Below are positions 25,573-34,119 of a DNA stretch of 64,000 nucleotides, piece after piece. The position numbers and the translations under genes are program-made. Below the pieces are notes generated by a model, which worked only from the letters and a program-made list of their open reading frames with translations, was not told where the DNA came from and ran no database searches. Position 1 is the first letter of the stretch. Each line of letters begins with the position of its first letter. The stretch comes from CATOSP01 sp965204715 (lineage in GTDB: Bacteria > Chloroflexota > Dehalococcoidia > Lucifugimonadales > UBA3495): the NCBI GenBank assembly GCA_965204715.1, contig OZ242009.1, forward strand, positions 1,736,001-1,800,000. Reading direction: 5' to 3'.

Positions 25573-28500
25573 TTAAGTTCCCTCGCGCCCCATGCGGTAC
25601 TTGATGTCGTAGTTGATGATGAAGTCCAACTCCTCCTCGGTGAAGCCGTAGTGTTCGGCCAGTACTCGGTCAATCTTGTCCACGATGGGTTTGGAAGGCT
25701 TTTGGTCAAACTCGTCGTAGATGACCTTTCCCGTGGCTTGGTAGCGGGCCTCCTTTCGTTGGCTGTGATGCTTGAAGTTCTCCATGAGTTCATTGGTCAA
25801 CCGGGCCAATTGCAGCTTCGTGGACCTTCCCATCTGTTCTAGCCCAATAGGGAAGTTCTCTATCTCTCGCAGATTCAGGTGTCTGCAATCGGACAGGAGC
25901 AGGAACCACCAGTAAAAGGCCGAGCTGTTCAAGGCGGCGACCGCTACTTGGGCATCAGTCTTGGTCCTGAGTTTCAGCAGCTTGACTTGGGTCGAGATTT
26001 GCTCGCCGTCGCGCTCGTTCCAGAAGTAAGGCGCAAAGTCCATAGCCCGCACCCAATACTGGGGCGCGTTGTGGAAATAGACTGGGCTTTTCCCTGAAGG
26101 CGCGAGACTGTTGCGGATAGGACGCTGTAACGCAATCCGATCCAGTATCGCCGAGGCAGGCAGCGGCCCTGTTTTCGGTATAGTGCCTCCGGGTATGGCC
26201 GAAGTATTCAGCAGTGAGTCGAAAGTCACAGTGTCTAACAGTTGTGGCCGAGCCTCCGTGTACCACCTGTTGTAAGCCGTTGAGTAAACATCGGCGACGC
26301 CATCGGAATGTTTTACCGAAAGCGCTATTGTCGCGCGGATATGCTCTAGGCCGTCAAAGAGCCTGGCAGGGCGGTCATCAAAGTGAGATAGCCAAAGAGC
26401 GCTGCTTTGTGACAGACAAAGCCTCTGAACCGGCTGCATCCTGTCGGTACAGGAGTAAGAGAGCTGCACAATCATTCCAAATCGCCCGCTTTGTCGCAGG
26501 CATGAATCAGACTGCTCAATAAACATCGCGTAGAGGTTCCCACACCTTTCAGTCTTGAATCCTCGTACCGTATAGTCACCCTTGACCTTGCTGTACTCCA
26601 CATACGGCGGGTTGCCAACCACAACGTCAAAGCCGCCGTTGTGCATGATGGCGTGGAACTCGACGAACCAGTGGAAGGGCTGGTGGCCGGCCTGCCACTT
26701 TTGGAACGGCGCGGATTTGTTGGCGTCAACCCCGTACTCTCTGGCCAGCAGTACATCCAGTTCGCCCCGCAGTTCGTTCAGCCTGGACTGCAAGTTCAGT
26801 TTGGAGTCGGCAAGCTCGGCGTAGCCCATTCCGTATTCTGTCTGGACGTACTGGAACTGCTGGTACTGGCGGGCGATGGACGCGGCCTTGTTCTCGATGC
26901 TACGCAGGGCGTCCTCTTCCTCCGGGACTATCATTCGCCGCTGGCCCTTGAGGTCCACCTCCATAGCCCGGCGGACAGCAGCGGCGGAGGTGAATCCGAC
27001 AAGGCTGTTGCCGGCCTGGATATTGAAGTCGATGTCGGGCAGGGGTTCAATCTGGTCGTAGGTTTCGAGTTGGGCGGCCAACTTGAGGAACAGGCGCAGG
27101 CGGCAGATTTCGACCGCCTCCTCCATGATGTCCACGCCGTAGAGGTTGTTGACGATGATGGACTTGAGTATGTAGTAGCGCTCGTTGCGGTGCTGTCCGG
27201 CGGCGTCCAGGATTTCCCGGAAGTCGAGCAGGGCCTTGGACGGCCGTGGACGCTGGCTGGTTTCCAGATCGGCCAGGAAGCCTCGCATGGCCTGCAACGT
27301 GGCGGAGTACAGCGGTTCCAGGATGTTGAGGGCGGCGAACAGGAAGGCGCCGGAGCCGCAAGCCGGGTCGAGGACGGATATTCGGGTCAGGGCGTTCCAG
27401 ACGGCCCGCACCAGTTCCGGTCCTTCGCTGTTGACGATGACGTCCCGGGCGAAACGCTCGCTGTCCAGGTTGAGGGTGATGAGGTCGTTGACGCTCAGCA
27501 CTTCGCCGGCTGCCAGCTTGCCGCGGACTTCCTCGTAGCGGTGGCGGCGGGCTATCAACTCGCGCCAGGTCTCGGTGGGTAGAGCATAGTGCTCCGGGGC
27601 GGGCCGGTTCCACTCGCCGCGCTTGGCAGTGTCTTCCAGGCCACCGGCGATGTTGTCCGGCAACTCCAGTGGATGCTCCAACCGGGTGATGCTGTCGGGG
27701 GAATAGTCCCAGGCGACGCCGTGTCCGACGGACGGGTAGATGTAATTGTCGGGGTCGTCCTGGAGCAGCCGCCACACGCCGCCTTCGGGAGCGAAGGCAG
27801 TCAGGCATTCCGCCTGGGCCATTTCCAGCAGGCGGGGAATCACCGTGTTGCGGGCGATGTAGCCGGTGATGTCCTCCTTGGTGTAGTAGGCGCCCATCTG
27901 CTTCTGGTTGACGTATTTCTCGAAGATGTAGCCCAGCACGTCGGGATTGATTTCGTTGTCGTTGCCGCTGGGCCGGTCGTCCAGGTGCCACTGGTACTGA
28001 TCGAAGAAGTCGAACACCTGCTGAAAGGCGGCATCGGGTATGTTGACGTCGGGATTGTCTCGTTCGAGGGTGTGAGGGTCGAAGATTCCGCCGTTGAGGT
28101 AGGGGACTTTGCCCAGGAGGGCGGTAAGTTCCGCCGGTCGGTCTGCCTCGGGCTTCCCCAGCCCCTCGTGGAACAGCCGCAGCAGGAATTCCCGGTAGAA
28201 TCGCTGGAAACGGTCGGGGCCCTCCATTTCTTGGATTTTCTCAAGGCGGGTGCGGAGATAGTGTTCGTCACCATCCAGAAAGCCTTGCTTCTGGATGAAG
28301 TAGACGAACATCAGACGATTTAGCATTAGGGAGGAATACCAGTCGCGGTCGCCCTGCGCGATGAACCCTTCGATGAACCTCTGAAAGTCAGACAATTCCT
28401 TCTGGAAGCGGTCATAGAAGCGCTTGGTTACCCGCTCGACGTCCAGGGATTGGCGAAATCGGCTAAAGACGTCGGTGATTCCGAGGCTGCCTTCTTCCTC

Positions 28501-28920
28501 CAGTGTGAAGGCGATGCCGCGCAACCTTTGCAGCAGGGCCGTTCCTGTTTGGCCTCTTTCGTAGCGCAGTTCCCGGACCGCGGGCGGCTTGCCTGATTCC
28601 CGCTTGACCCACTGCCAGACCTGCCGGGTCTCGGCAACATCCGCGAAGATAATCAGGTGCTCGTAGTTTATTTTCGCAATCTGGGTTTCGATCTGGCGCC
28701 GGACGCTCTGGGGAGGTACGGCTCCATCGGCATTGGGACCGCATCGGTATACGGCAAAGCCAGCTTTCTGAGCTATGGGACTCAGTTGAAAATCCTCACT
28801 GCCCGCAGTCACTGCGATGGGCCCTGCCCGGTAATGGTCCCAGCCCAACTCTTCAACCATCAATCCGGTGAGGTCGAAGTTCTGGAGGTAGGGACGGAGT
28901 TCGTCAACTTGTACTTGCAT
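25573..28920 (-). CDS. Eco57I/PglX-type N6-adenine DNA methylase (R-M or DISARM-like)
   Basis: Predicted 1115 residues from the ATG at 28920, with GGAAG upstream. The N-terminal 250 residues (KINYEHLIIFADVAETRQVWQWV) resemble the leader of large Eco57I-type R-M proteins. The SAM motif DPACGSGAFLFAALN is near 515, VYGVDIMEEAVEICRLRLFLK follows, and the catalytic NPPYVEYSKVKGDY is near 770. The C-terminal part (FYWWFLLLSDCRHLNLREIENFP) matches target-recognition regions of such enzymes. It should methylate adenine in host DNA and so mark self. No obvious PD-(D/E)XK nuclease is present in the protein itself, so the PLD-helicase upstream is the likely restriction partner. Confidence 0.88.
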   Translation of the reverse strand: MQVQVDELRPYLQNFDLTGLMVEELGWDHYRAGPIAVTAGSEDFQLSPIAQKAGFAVYRCGPNADGAVPPQSVRRQIETQIAKINYEHLIIFADVAETRQVWQWVKRESGKPPAVRELRYERGQTGTALLQRLRGIAFTLEEEGSLGITDVFSRFRQSLDVERVTKRFYDRFQKELSDFQRFIEGFIAQGDRDWYSSLMLNRLMFVYFIQKQGFLDGDEHYLRTRLEKIQEMEGPDRFQRFYREFLLRLFHEGLGKPEADRPAELTALLGKVPYLNGGIFDPHTLERDNPDVNIPDAAFQQVFDFFDQYQWHLDDRPSGNDNEINPDVLGYIFEKYVNQKQMGAYYTKEDITGYIARNTVIPRLLEMAQAECLTAFAPEGGVWRLLQDDPDNYIYPSVGHGVAWDYSPDSITRLEHPLELPDNIAGGLEDTAKRGEWNRPAPEHYALPTETWRELIARRHRYEEVRGKLAAGEVLSVNDLITLNLDSERFARDVIVNSEGPELVRAVWNALTRISVLDPACGSGAFLFAALNILEPLYSATLQAMRGFLADLETSQRPRPSKALLDFREILDAAGQHRNERYYILKSIIVNNLYGVDIMEEAVEICRLRLFLKLAAQLETYDQIEPLPDIDFNIQAGNSLVGFTSAAAVRRAMEVDLKGQRRMIVPEEEDALRSIENKAASIARQYQQFQYVQTEYGMGYAELADSKLNLQSRLNELRGELDVLLAREYGVDANKSAPFQKWQAGHQPFHWFVEFHAIMHNGGFDVVVGNPPYVEYSKVKGDYTVRGFKTERCGNLYAMFIEQSDSCLRQSGRFGMIVQLSYSCTDRMQPVQRLCLSQSSALWLSHFDDRPARLFDGLEHIRATIALSVKHSDGVADVYSTAYNRWYTEARPQLLDTVTFDSLLNTSAIPGGTIPKTGPLPASAILDRIALQRPIRNSLAPSGKSPVYFHNAPQYWVRAMDFAPYFWNERDGEQISTQVKLLKLRTKTDAQVAVAALNSSAFYWWFLLLSDCRHLNLREIENFPIGLEQMGRSTKLQLARLTNELMENFKHHSQRKEARYQATGKVIYDEFDQKPSKPIVDKIDRVLAEHYGFTEEELDFIINYDIKYRMGREGT

Positions 28921-28932
28921 CAGCAACTTCCG

Positions 28933-29391
28933 TTAGGAGGCAATATCAGGGATGCCTACGATTGCAATGTCTCGGAACGGTGCAAAGTCGTGTCCGTTCT
29001 GCGTAAGCAGCGTAGAGATGCTGTGTACGGACATTGTGGCGACTATGTTGGCGTCGTGCAGACGCTTGCCGCTCAGATTATGAGTAGTAGCCAGTTGGCG
29101 CAACCGCCTGGATACTTCTTGGGTTTCGTCATATAGATTAAGGTGGCGAAGAAACTCGGTCACATTTGCTTCCGCGTCTGAAACGCTTAAGCCGAGTCCG
29201 TTGTTTTCAATGGGACGGGTGGCAACCACCAAGTATTCTCGAATCACTTGACCATTGGCAGCCAGGCGCTTGTTCCGATTGGTAATGCCAGACAGGAGGT
29301 TCAGTGCCTCCGAGTGCAGCAGACGCGATTCGTCTGTCGCGGTCAGCAGCACGTTCGTATCGACAAAAAGAGAATCATCGACCATCGTCAT
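28933..29391 (-). CDS. PIN-domain nuclease (VapC-like)
   Basis: About 150-152 residues from the ATG at 29391 or 29385; either start overlaps the 3' end of the helicase gene, which suggests translational coupling. Motifs: FVDTNVLLTATD (first Asp), VIREYLVV (Glu), LHDANIVATM (second Asp), and LLTQNGHDFAPF with the last acidic residue. PIN proteins are metal-dependent RNases. No VapB-like antitoxin gene is adjacent, so this one may be an operon-wide effector controlled by the other products rather than a simple toxin-antitoxin pair. The stop lies 12 bases before the methylase start. Confidence 0.8.
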   Translation of the reverse strand: MTMVDDSLFVDTNVLLTATDESRLLHSEALNLLSGITNRNKRLAANGQVIREYLVVATRPIENNGLGLSVSDAEANVTEFLRHLNLYDETQEVSRRLRQLATTHNLSGKRLHDANIVATMSVHSISTLLTQNGHDFAPFRDIAIVGIPDIAS

Positions 29392-32300
29392 TATAGATTT
29401 CGTCCCTGCTCCATGTGCCTTCATATCCTGTTGAGACCGTCACTATCCCAAGAGAGAGATTGTTCGGATCCGGCAGAGTATGACCATTCTCGAATAGCCC
29501 TAGCGAGCAGATGATTCGCGGTTCCTGGGACTCGGCTTCGTGGTCTTCGGTCAGGCACAGCCGGTCTTCGTCCCGCAGTGCGGTCACCAACTCGGCCAGC
29601 ACGGCGTCGTCAACACCGCTGCGAAGTTGCCGGTTCAGGGTGTCCACCGCCGTCTGCCGAAGAGGATAGCGATATATGTCGTCCAGAGCCTGATGCAAGG
29701 CCGGAACGTCGAATAGCTGTCCCTTTATGGAATCGGCGTAATCCTTGAGCCGGGTATAGGTGCGGAAACGGGCGCCGGAAGGTCGCCCGAGTTGGCCTCC
29801 AACTCGCTGCTCTTCCCTGGCGATATGTTTTACCCCTTGCTCGACAAGGCCATGATGGAATTCGTGATGCGGTTGAGCCAAGGAATCCGGCCTGGACTCT
29901 GCTGCCGCCAGGATTTCCAACTGGGACTCCGTGATGCTCTTGCCTTCCTTGTCGACGTAAGCCAGAGCGTCGTTTCCGTCGGGAGTGCGGACGAAAACCA
30001 ACACGCCCTCCGGTCTCTGGGCAATTGGGGTGTGCTGGCGAGACGAGAAAACCACGTCCGGCAGGCTGGTCACGGCTCGTTCCAGCCTGGGGTCGGCGCT
30101 GATTGCGTTCTTCCAGATCTGGTAGGCGTGGGACGCCAGATCAACCTCTCCATCCGGGTCGCCATCCAAGATGCCGGCCCGCTCGTGGTACAGGTTCAGA
30201 ATGGTCTGTTCGTCGGCCTCATCCTCGAAGAAGGTTTCGTCGGCTCCTACCACCTCGGCATTCTCCTCCAGACGGCGCCGGACCCGCCCGCGCAGGTCGA
30301 TGATCCGTTCAACCCCTTCGGCGGGCAGGAATGAATGGCACAGTATCTCCTCTGAGGTCTGGCCGATCCGGTCGACGCGTCCAGCCCGCTGGATTAGGCG
30401 GATGATGGCCCAGGGAAGGTCGTAGTTCACCACGATGGCGCAGTCCTGAAGGTTTTGTCCTTCACTCAAAACGTCGGTCGCAACCAGGACCCGCAACTCG
30501 CGCTCCGGTGAAACAGTGTCCCGCACCTGGTTGCTGACCGGGCTGAACCGCCGGGCAAAGGCGGTCGGTTCCTCCGAGTTGCCGGTAACACCGGCCATAC
30601 CCTTCACGTCCTTTCCCTTGAGTTGCCCCTCCAGGTAGCGCACGGTGTCCGCGAACTGTGAAAAGACCAGTACCTTGGCATCAGAATGGGTCTCTGTAAG
30701 TAGCGAGTAGAGCGCGTCCAGCTTGGCGTCGTGTTCCGGACGCCAAGTACCATGAGTTTGAAGCAAGCCCAGCAAGGCATTGGCGTCTGCCTGTAGGTCA
30801 GATTCCAGGGACTTTCTGAAAAGGTCGGAGCGCAGCCACCGGAATCGCTTATGGTATAGGCGCTGGTAGTCTCCATATATTGCCGCGGCGCGGCTTTCGC
30901 AATGATCAATTGTCCAAACGCTGCCTCCAGCTATCTCGGCTTCCTCTACCTCTTCGTCCAGTTCGTCCTCTTCCTCAGAATCCAGGAAATCCATCGCGGC
31001 CTGTTGCTCGTCTTCATCTGTGAACCGGGAATCGAGCATCTCGGCGTCCTGCGTACCTATAGGAAGGGGCAGGCCGTTGCGGATGGCGTGAAGGAACACA
31101 TAGTTTCGTAGCAGATGACGCTCGACCGAAAGCAGGAAAGCCTCGCCGCTGCTCTCCAATCGTTTGAACAGGTTAGTCCGGCAGAAGCCCATTAACCGCT
31201 TGCCCGCGCGAGACAGGTTCTGAATCTGCCTGTCTTCAGTCTGAGAAGGTGGAACTGGCGGTGTGTCGAGAATGTAGTTGCCGAGGCCATACCTGGGCAA
31301 CCCCAGCTTGTTGATGGTTTCCACGACTCCGGGGGAGTAGAGACGGGCGTACTGGTCGTTGGGATTGGTCTCGTCAATAGTGAACTTGACCGTTCTTGGG
31401 ACGCGGGTGGGGAAGTAAGACCTGTCACCGTCTTCGTAGGTGAGAAATTTACGGCCTGTATCCGGGTCCGTTTCCGCGTAGTTGTCCTGGATGAAGCTGC
31501 GGGTACGGCGCACCAGGTATAGTCGCATCAAATCGCGCCAGTCGTCGGCATACCCGCTCAGGTCGAATGCCGACATCGTGCGCGGTGACGCTTGGTGCCG
31601 TCTGCTGAATTCCACCTCGCCCAGTTCACGGAGCAGTCTTTCCGGCCGTATGCCCAGGTCCTGGTCATCCTCCACGAATACGCGCAGTTGGCTGGACAGG
31701 TCCAGGTAGGTCTTGTTGTAAGGGGTGGCCGACAGAAGGATGCACTTGCTCTCGTTTTCGCGGACGTACTCCTGGATGGCACGATAGCGCTTGCCATCTC
31801 GATTGCGCAGGTTGTGACTCTCGTCTATGACGACCAGGCGATAACGCCGGAGAGTAGGCAACTGCCCGATTACCTGGCTGATGGAGATCACCCTGCCCCG
31901 CAACCCGTACTCGTGGGCATAGTCCTCCCACATGGAAACCAAGTTCTTCGGACAGATGATCAGCGTCTCCAGTCCAAAGTCATCCTCAAATATTCGGGCC
32001 ACAGCGGTCGCCATCAGAGTCTTGCCCAGACCTACCACGTCACCGATGAGCACCCCGTTTCGCTTGTTCAGATGGTGGGCCGCAATCTTCACCGCCGCCG
32101 CCTGAAAGTCGAACAAGCGGTTGCCGAATATACTCGGAATTCTGTACTCGGCTAGGCCGGCACGGGCTTCGTGGGAGAGATGGTAGGCCATCTTCAAGTA
32201 AACGTGATAGGGCGGAACCAGTGCCTCCCTCGCCCAGCTCTCCTCAATGATCTGAATCAACTCCTCGGTGATGTCAACGCAGAAACGATCCTTCCACCGG

Positions 32301-32881
32301 TCCTCGAACCATTGCTTGAGCTTGAGGGTGGCGTCGTGGTCCAAAACGTCCACGTTCAGTTCGCCCTGCCCCGAGAGGCCGGCGAAGGTCAGGTTGCTGC
32401 TGCCCAGGTAGCCCACGATAGGGTTGATGGGATCGTCCCGATAGAGGAGATAGAGCTTGGCGTGAAGGGGATGGCGGAGGAACAGCTTGACCGCGACTTT
32501 GCCAGCCCGCAGTTGCGCCGCCAACCGACGCAGGGTTTGTTCATCATCATTGTTGGGAGCTCCGATGGTCAGCTGTTGGCGCAACTGCTCCGCCAACTGG
32601 AGGCGCAACCGATGGGCGGTGCGATTGTCCATGCCCGGAGACCGGTCCGCCAGACTGAGGGCGTCCCTGAGTTCCTCGTGGGGCAGGCGCTGCATTCCGA
32701 TGAGAACGCGGCATGGACCATCATCCGGCCCCCAATTGTCCACGCACGACGCCAACCCTCCCCATCCGCGCAGGTTGAAATAGCCGACGCAAAAGTCCAC
32801 TCGCGAGGAAAGCCCCATGGTCTCGTGCAACGCAGGCAGGAGGCTAGATCCCGCTGTAAGGTTGTCAAAGATACGCGGCAT
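29375..32881 (-). CDS. PLD-nuclease/SNF2-type helicase fusion, restriction-like
   Basis: Predicted 1168 residues from the ATG at 32881 (MPRIFDNLTAGSSLLPAL); a longer frame to 32950 overlaps the HTH gene. The N-terminal 200 residues are a phospholipase D-type nuclease with HAKLYLLYRDD and GSSNLT near residues 138-165. The helicase core follows: GDVVGLGKTLMATAVA (near 280), VIDESHNLRN (near 352), SATPYNKTYLDLSSQL, VLVATDVLSEGQNLQDC and LIQRAGRVDRIGQ (near 827). A Glu-rich insert (DSEEEDELDEEVEEAE) lies between the lobes. The plan recalls DISARM and other ATP-dependent restriction factors: the helicase moves on DNA and the PLD domain cuts. The methylase two genes downstream would protect self DNA. 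Confidence 0.87.
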   Translation of the reverse strand: MPRIFDNLTAGSSLLPALHETMGLSSRVDFCVGYFNLRGWGGLASCVDNWGPDDGPCRVLIGMQRLPHEELRDALSLADRSPGMDNRTAHRLRLQLAEQLRQQLTIGAPNNDDEQTLRRLAAQLRAGKVAVKLFLRHPLHAKLYLLYRDDPINPIVGYLGSSNLTFAGLSGQGELNVDVLDHDATLKLKQWFEDRWKDRFCVDITEELIQIIEESWAREALVPPYHVYLKMAYHLSHEARAGLAEYRIPSIFGNRLFDFQAAAVKIAAHHLNKRNGVLIGDVVGLGKTLMATAVARIFEDDFGLETLIICPKNLVSMWEDYAHEYGLRGRVISISQVIGQLPTLRRYRLVVIDESHNLRNRDGKRYRAIQEYVRENESKCILLSATPYNKTYLDLSSQLRVFVEDDQDLGIRPERLLRELGEVEFSRRHQASPRTMSAFDLSGYADDWRDLMRLYLVRRTRSFIQDNYAETDPDTGRKFLTYEDGDRSYFPTRVPRTVKFTIDETNPNDQYARLYSPGVVETINKLGLPRYGLGNYILDTPPVPPSQTEDRQIQNLSRAGKRLMGFCRTNLFKRLESSGEAFLLSVERHLLRNYVFLHAIRNGLPLPIGTQDAEMLDSRFTDEDEQQAAMDFLDSEEEDELDEEVEEAEIAGGSVWTIDHCESRAAAIYGDYQRLYHKRFRWLRSDLFRKSLESDLQADANALLGLLQTHGTWRPEHDAKLDALYSLLTETHSDAKVLVFSQFADTVRYLEGQLKGKDVKGMAGVTGNSEEPTAFARRFSPVSNQVRDTVSPERELRVLVATDVLSEGQNLQDCAIVVNYDLPWAIIRLIQRAGRVDRIGQTSEEILCHSFLPAEGVERIIDLRGRVRRRLEENAEVVGADETFFEDEADEQTILNLYHERAGILDGDPDGEVDLASHAYQIWKNAISADPRLERAVTSLPDVVFSSRQHTPIAQRPEGVLVFVRTPDGNDALAYVDKEGKSITESQLEILAAAESRPDSLAQPHHEFHHGLVEQGVKHIAREEQRVGGQLGRPSGARFRTYTRLKDYADSIKGQLFDVPALHQALDDIYRYPLRQTAVDTLNRQLRSGVDDAVLAELVTALRDEDRLCLTEDHEAESQEPRIICSLGLFENGHTLPDPNNLSLGIVTVSTGYEGTWSRDEIYNDDGR

Positions 32882-32888
32882 AATTGCT

Positions 32889-33125
32889 CTACCCGTCACT
32901 CTTGTCCAACGTCGGTGTCGTTCTACCAGTTGAATGCGTGATAGGAGCACTCCCGCCCCCTGATTTCACCCATTCGTCCACTTCCGAGAGCCGGAAACGC
33001 AGAAGCCGCCCCACCCTGTGAGCGGGAAAGTCCTTGGAGTCAACCCAACGGTAGATGGAGTCTTTGGCTACGCTCAAGTGGGTAGCCACATCTGCAATGC
33101 CGACCCAACCCTCTTCAGACGCCAT
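32889..33125 (-). CDS. Excisionase-type helix-turn-helix regulator
   Basis: Predicted 78 residues from the ATG at 33125, behind GAGGAG. The sequence GWVGIADVATHLSVAKDSIYRWVDSKDFPAHRVGRLLRFRLSEVDEWVKSGG is a textbook HTH_17/excisionase domain (residues about 5-58). It ends 7 bases before the helicase start and is the first gene of the leftward defence operon. These small proteins often act as transcription factors or recombination directionality factors; position favours control of the operon through the inverted repeat over its promoter. Confidence 0.8.
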   Translation of the reverse strand: MASEEGWVGIADVATHLSVAKDSIYRWVDSKDFPAHRVGRLLRFRLSEVDEWVKSGGGSAPITHSTGRTTPTLDKSDG

Positions 33126-33150
33126 GTCTACCAACTCCTCATTAGAAAAG

Positions 33151-33184
33151 CCTACAATATACAACAAAAGTATAAAAATGTAGG
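33151..33184 (-). promoter_or_regulatory. Inverted repeat over the defence-operon promoter (possible operator)
   Basis: CCTACA at 33151-33156 is the reverse complement of TGTAGG at 33179-33184, spaced by 22 bases and spanning the -10 box. It would suit binding by the adjacent HTH protein as a dimer. The repeat is short, so this is suggestive only. Confidence 0.4.
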
Positions 33185-33197
33185 CGATTATCGTCAA
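33169..33197 (-). promoter_or_regulatory. Sigma70-type promoter of the leftward defence operon
   Basis: On the minus strand TTGACG (33197-33192) and TATACT (33174-33169) are separated by 17 bases, both close to consensus. The surroundings are AT-rich compared with the neighbourhood. The HTH gene starts 44 bases further on. Confidence 0.7.
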
Positions 33198-33777
33198 TCC
33201 TGCACACTCTCTCATAAACGCGAAGAAAGCGACTCCAGATTCAGACGAAGAGAAAGCTTGCACAAGCGGAGCACGTGGTGGCGTCTGAAACGCAAAATCC
33301 CCAACGCACAGGCAAGATCGAGGAAGCATCCAGAATGCAGACAACTGGCTTAGCCATGCTTTGCGGCAGCGCCCGGGAGGACCGCGACCCCTTCCCTTTT
33401 GTTGCTGAACGCCCACTGGAATAGGGACGCGGTTGGGGGCTTGGATACCTGTCCTTTACCAGACGGGTATCTCTGGCCAAAGTCTGCACAAGCGAAACCG
33501 AGTGACCCGACCCAAACCAACGGCGTCCGTAGCCCTTGTTGCGCCCAGGCACTGACATTTGGGGCCGAGTGCGGCGGTTTCAGGCTACCCTTCATCAGCG
33601 CGGGCCTGACCCACCTGAGCCTGAGCCGCGACCCGGCCCACAAGGTGGACTGGTTGCGATAGCCACACCCACCCCGGGGAACCATTTGGCTATGCGGCGC
33701 CTGAACTAAAAAAGGCCTGGTACATGGCGAGTGTTGCAAACAAGGAGACGGGCCAGGTGAGACGCACGCGGTCCCCC
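33198..33777. other. Decayed intergenic region with a gene-tail fragment
   Basis: No intact gene is supported. On the minus strand, around 33355-33450, the frame reads SKPPTASLFQWAFSNK. This resembles the tail of the large helicase at 38.7 kb (SKPAAASLFQWALDKE), and the DNA is similar too. It looks like a remnant of a second copy of that 3' end. The frame has no plausible start. Confidence 0.45.
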
Positions 33778-34027
33778 ATGCATTTCATCCTGAATGCCGT
33801 CGCCGTGTGGGAACTGCTAGAGCAACTGGGCATCTCCAGAACCCACTGGCGCGGCTGGTCGGTATTTCTCCCATCTGCCTGTCCTATCTGATGAACCGCG
33901 AGCGCAACCCTTCGCCCTGGGTCAGGCGGCGGTTGAGCGGGCCCTGGAAGTGGACGACTTTCAACAGTTGCTTCTCATCGTGCCGGTGGATGATGACGAC
34001 GGAGTGGAAAGGGCCGCCGGGCCTTAA
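33778..34027 (+). pseudogene. XRE-type helix-turn-helix regulator, two frameshifts
   Basis: Three frames joined in order give a Cro/C1-like domain: MHFILNAVAVWELLEQLGISRTH, then LARLVGISPICLSYLMNRERNPSPWVRRRLSG, then LEVDDFQQLLLIVPVDDDDG. The first switch is near 33842, the second near 33942. The helix-turn-helix (GISPICLSYLMNRE) is well kept, so decay may be recent. Sequencing error could mimic this, but two indels in 250 bases make that less likely. Confidence 0.6.
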
Positions 34028-34057
34028 ACGCAAAAAAGGCCCCATATATGCGCTGCC

Positions 34058-34088
34058 GGGGAGGGACGCCGATTGAGCGTCCCTCCCC
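34058..34088. terminator. Strong hairpin between converging units
   Basis: GGGGAGGGACGC (34058-34069) and GCGTCCCTCCCC (34077-34088) form a perfect 12-base stem with a 7-base loop, followed on the plus strand by TTTAT. It separates the XRE pseudogene from the end of the leftward maintenance operon and could work in both directions. Confidence 0.65.
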
Positions 34089-34119
34089 TTTATCGTTCGT
34101 CCAGGGTAAGCGGGGTTCC

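Noticed and set aside
25573..28920. BREX system (PglX)
   Set aside because: The methylase resembles PglX, but none of PglZ, BrxA, BrxB, BrxC or BrxL is nearby; the PLD-helicase partner fits a DISARM-like or restriction plan better.
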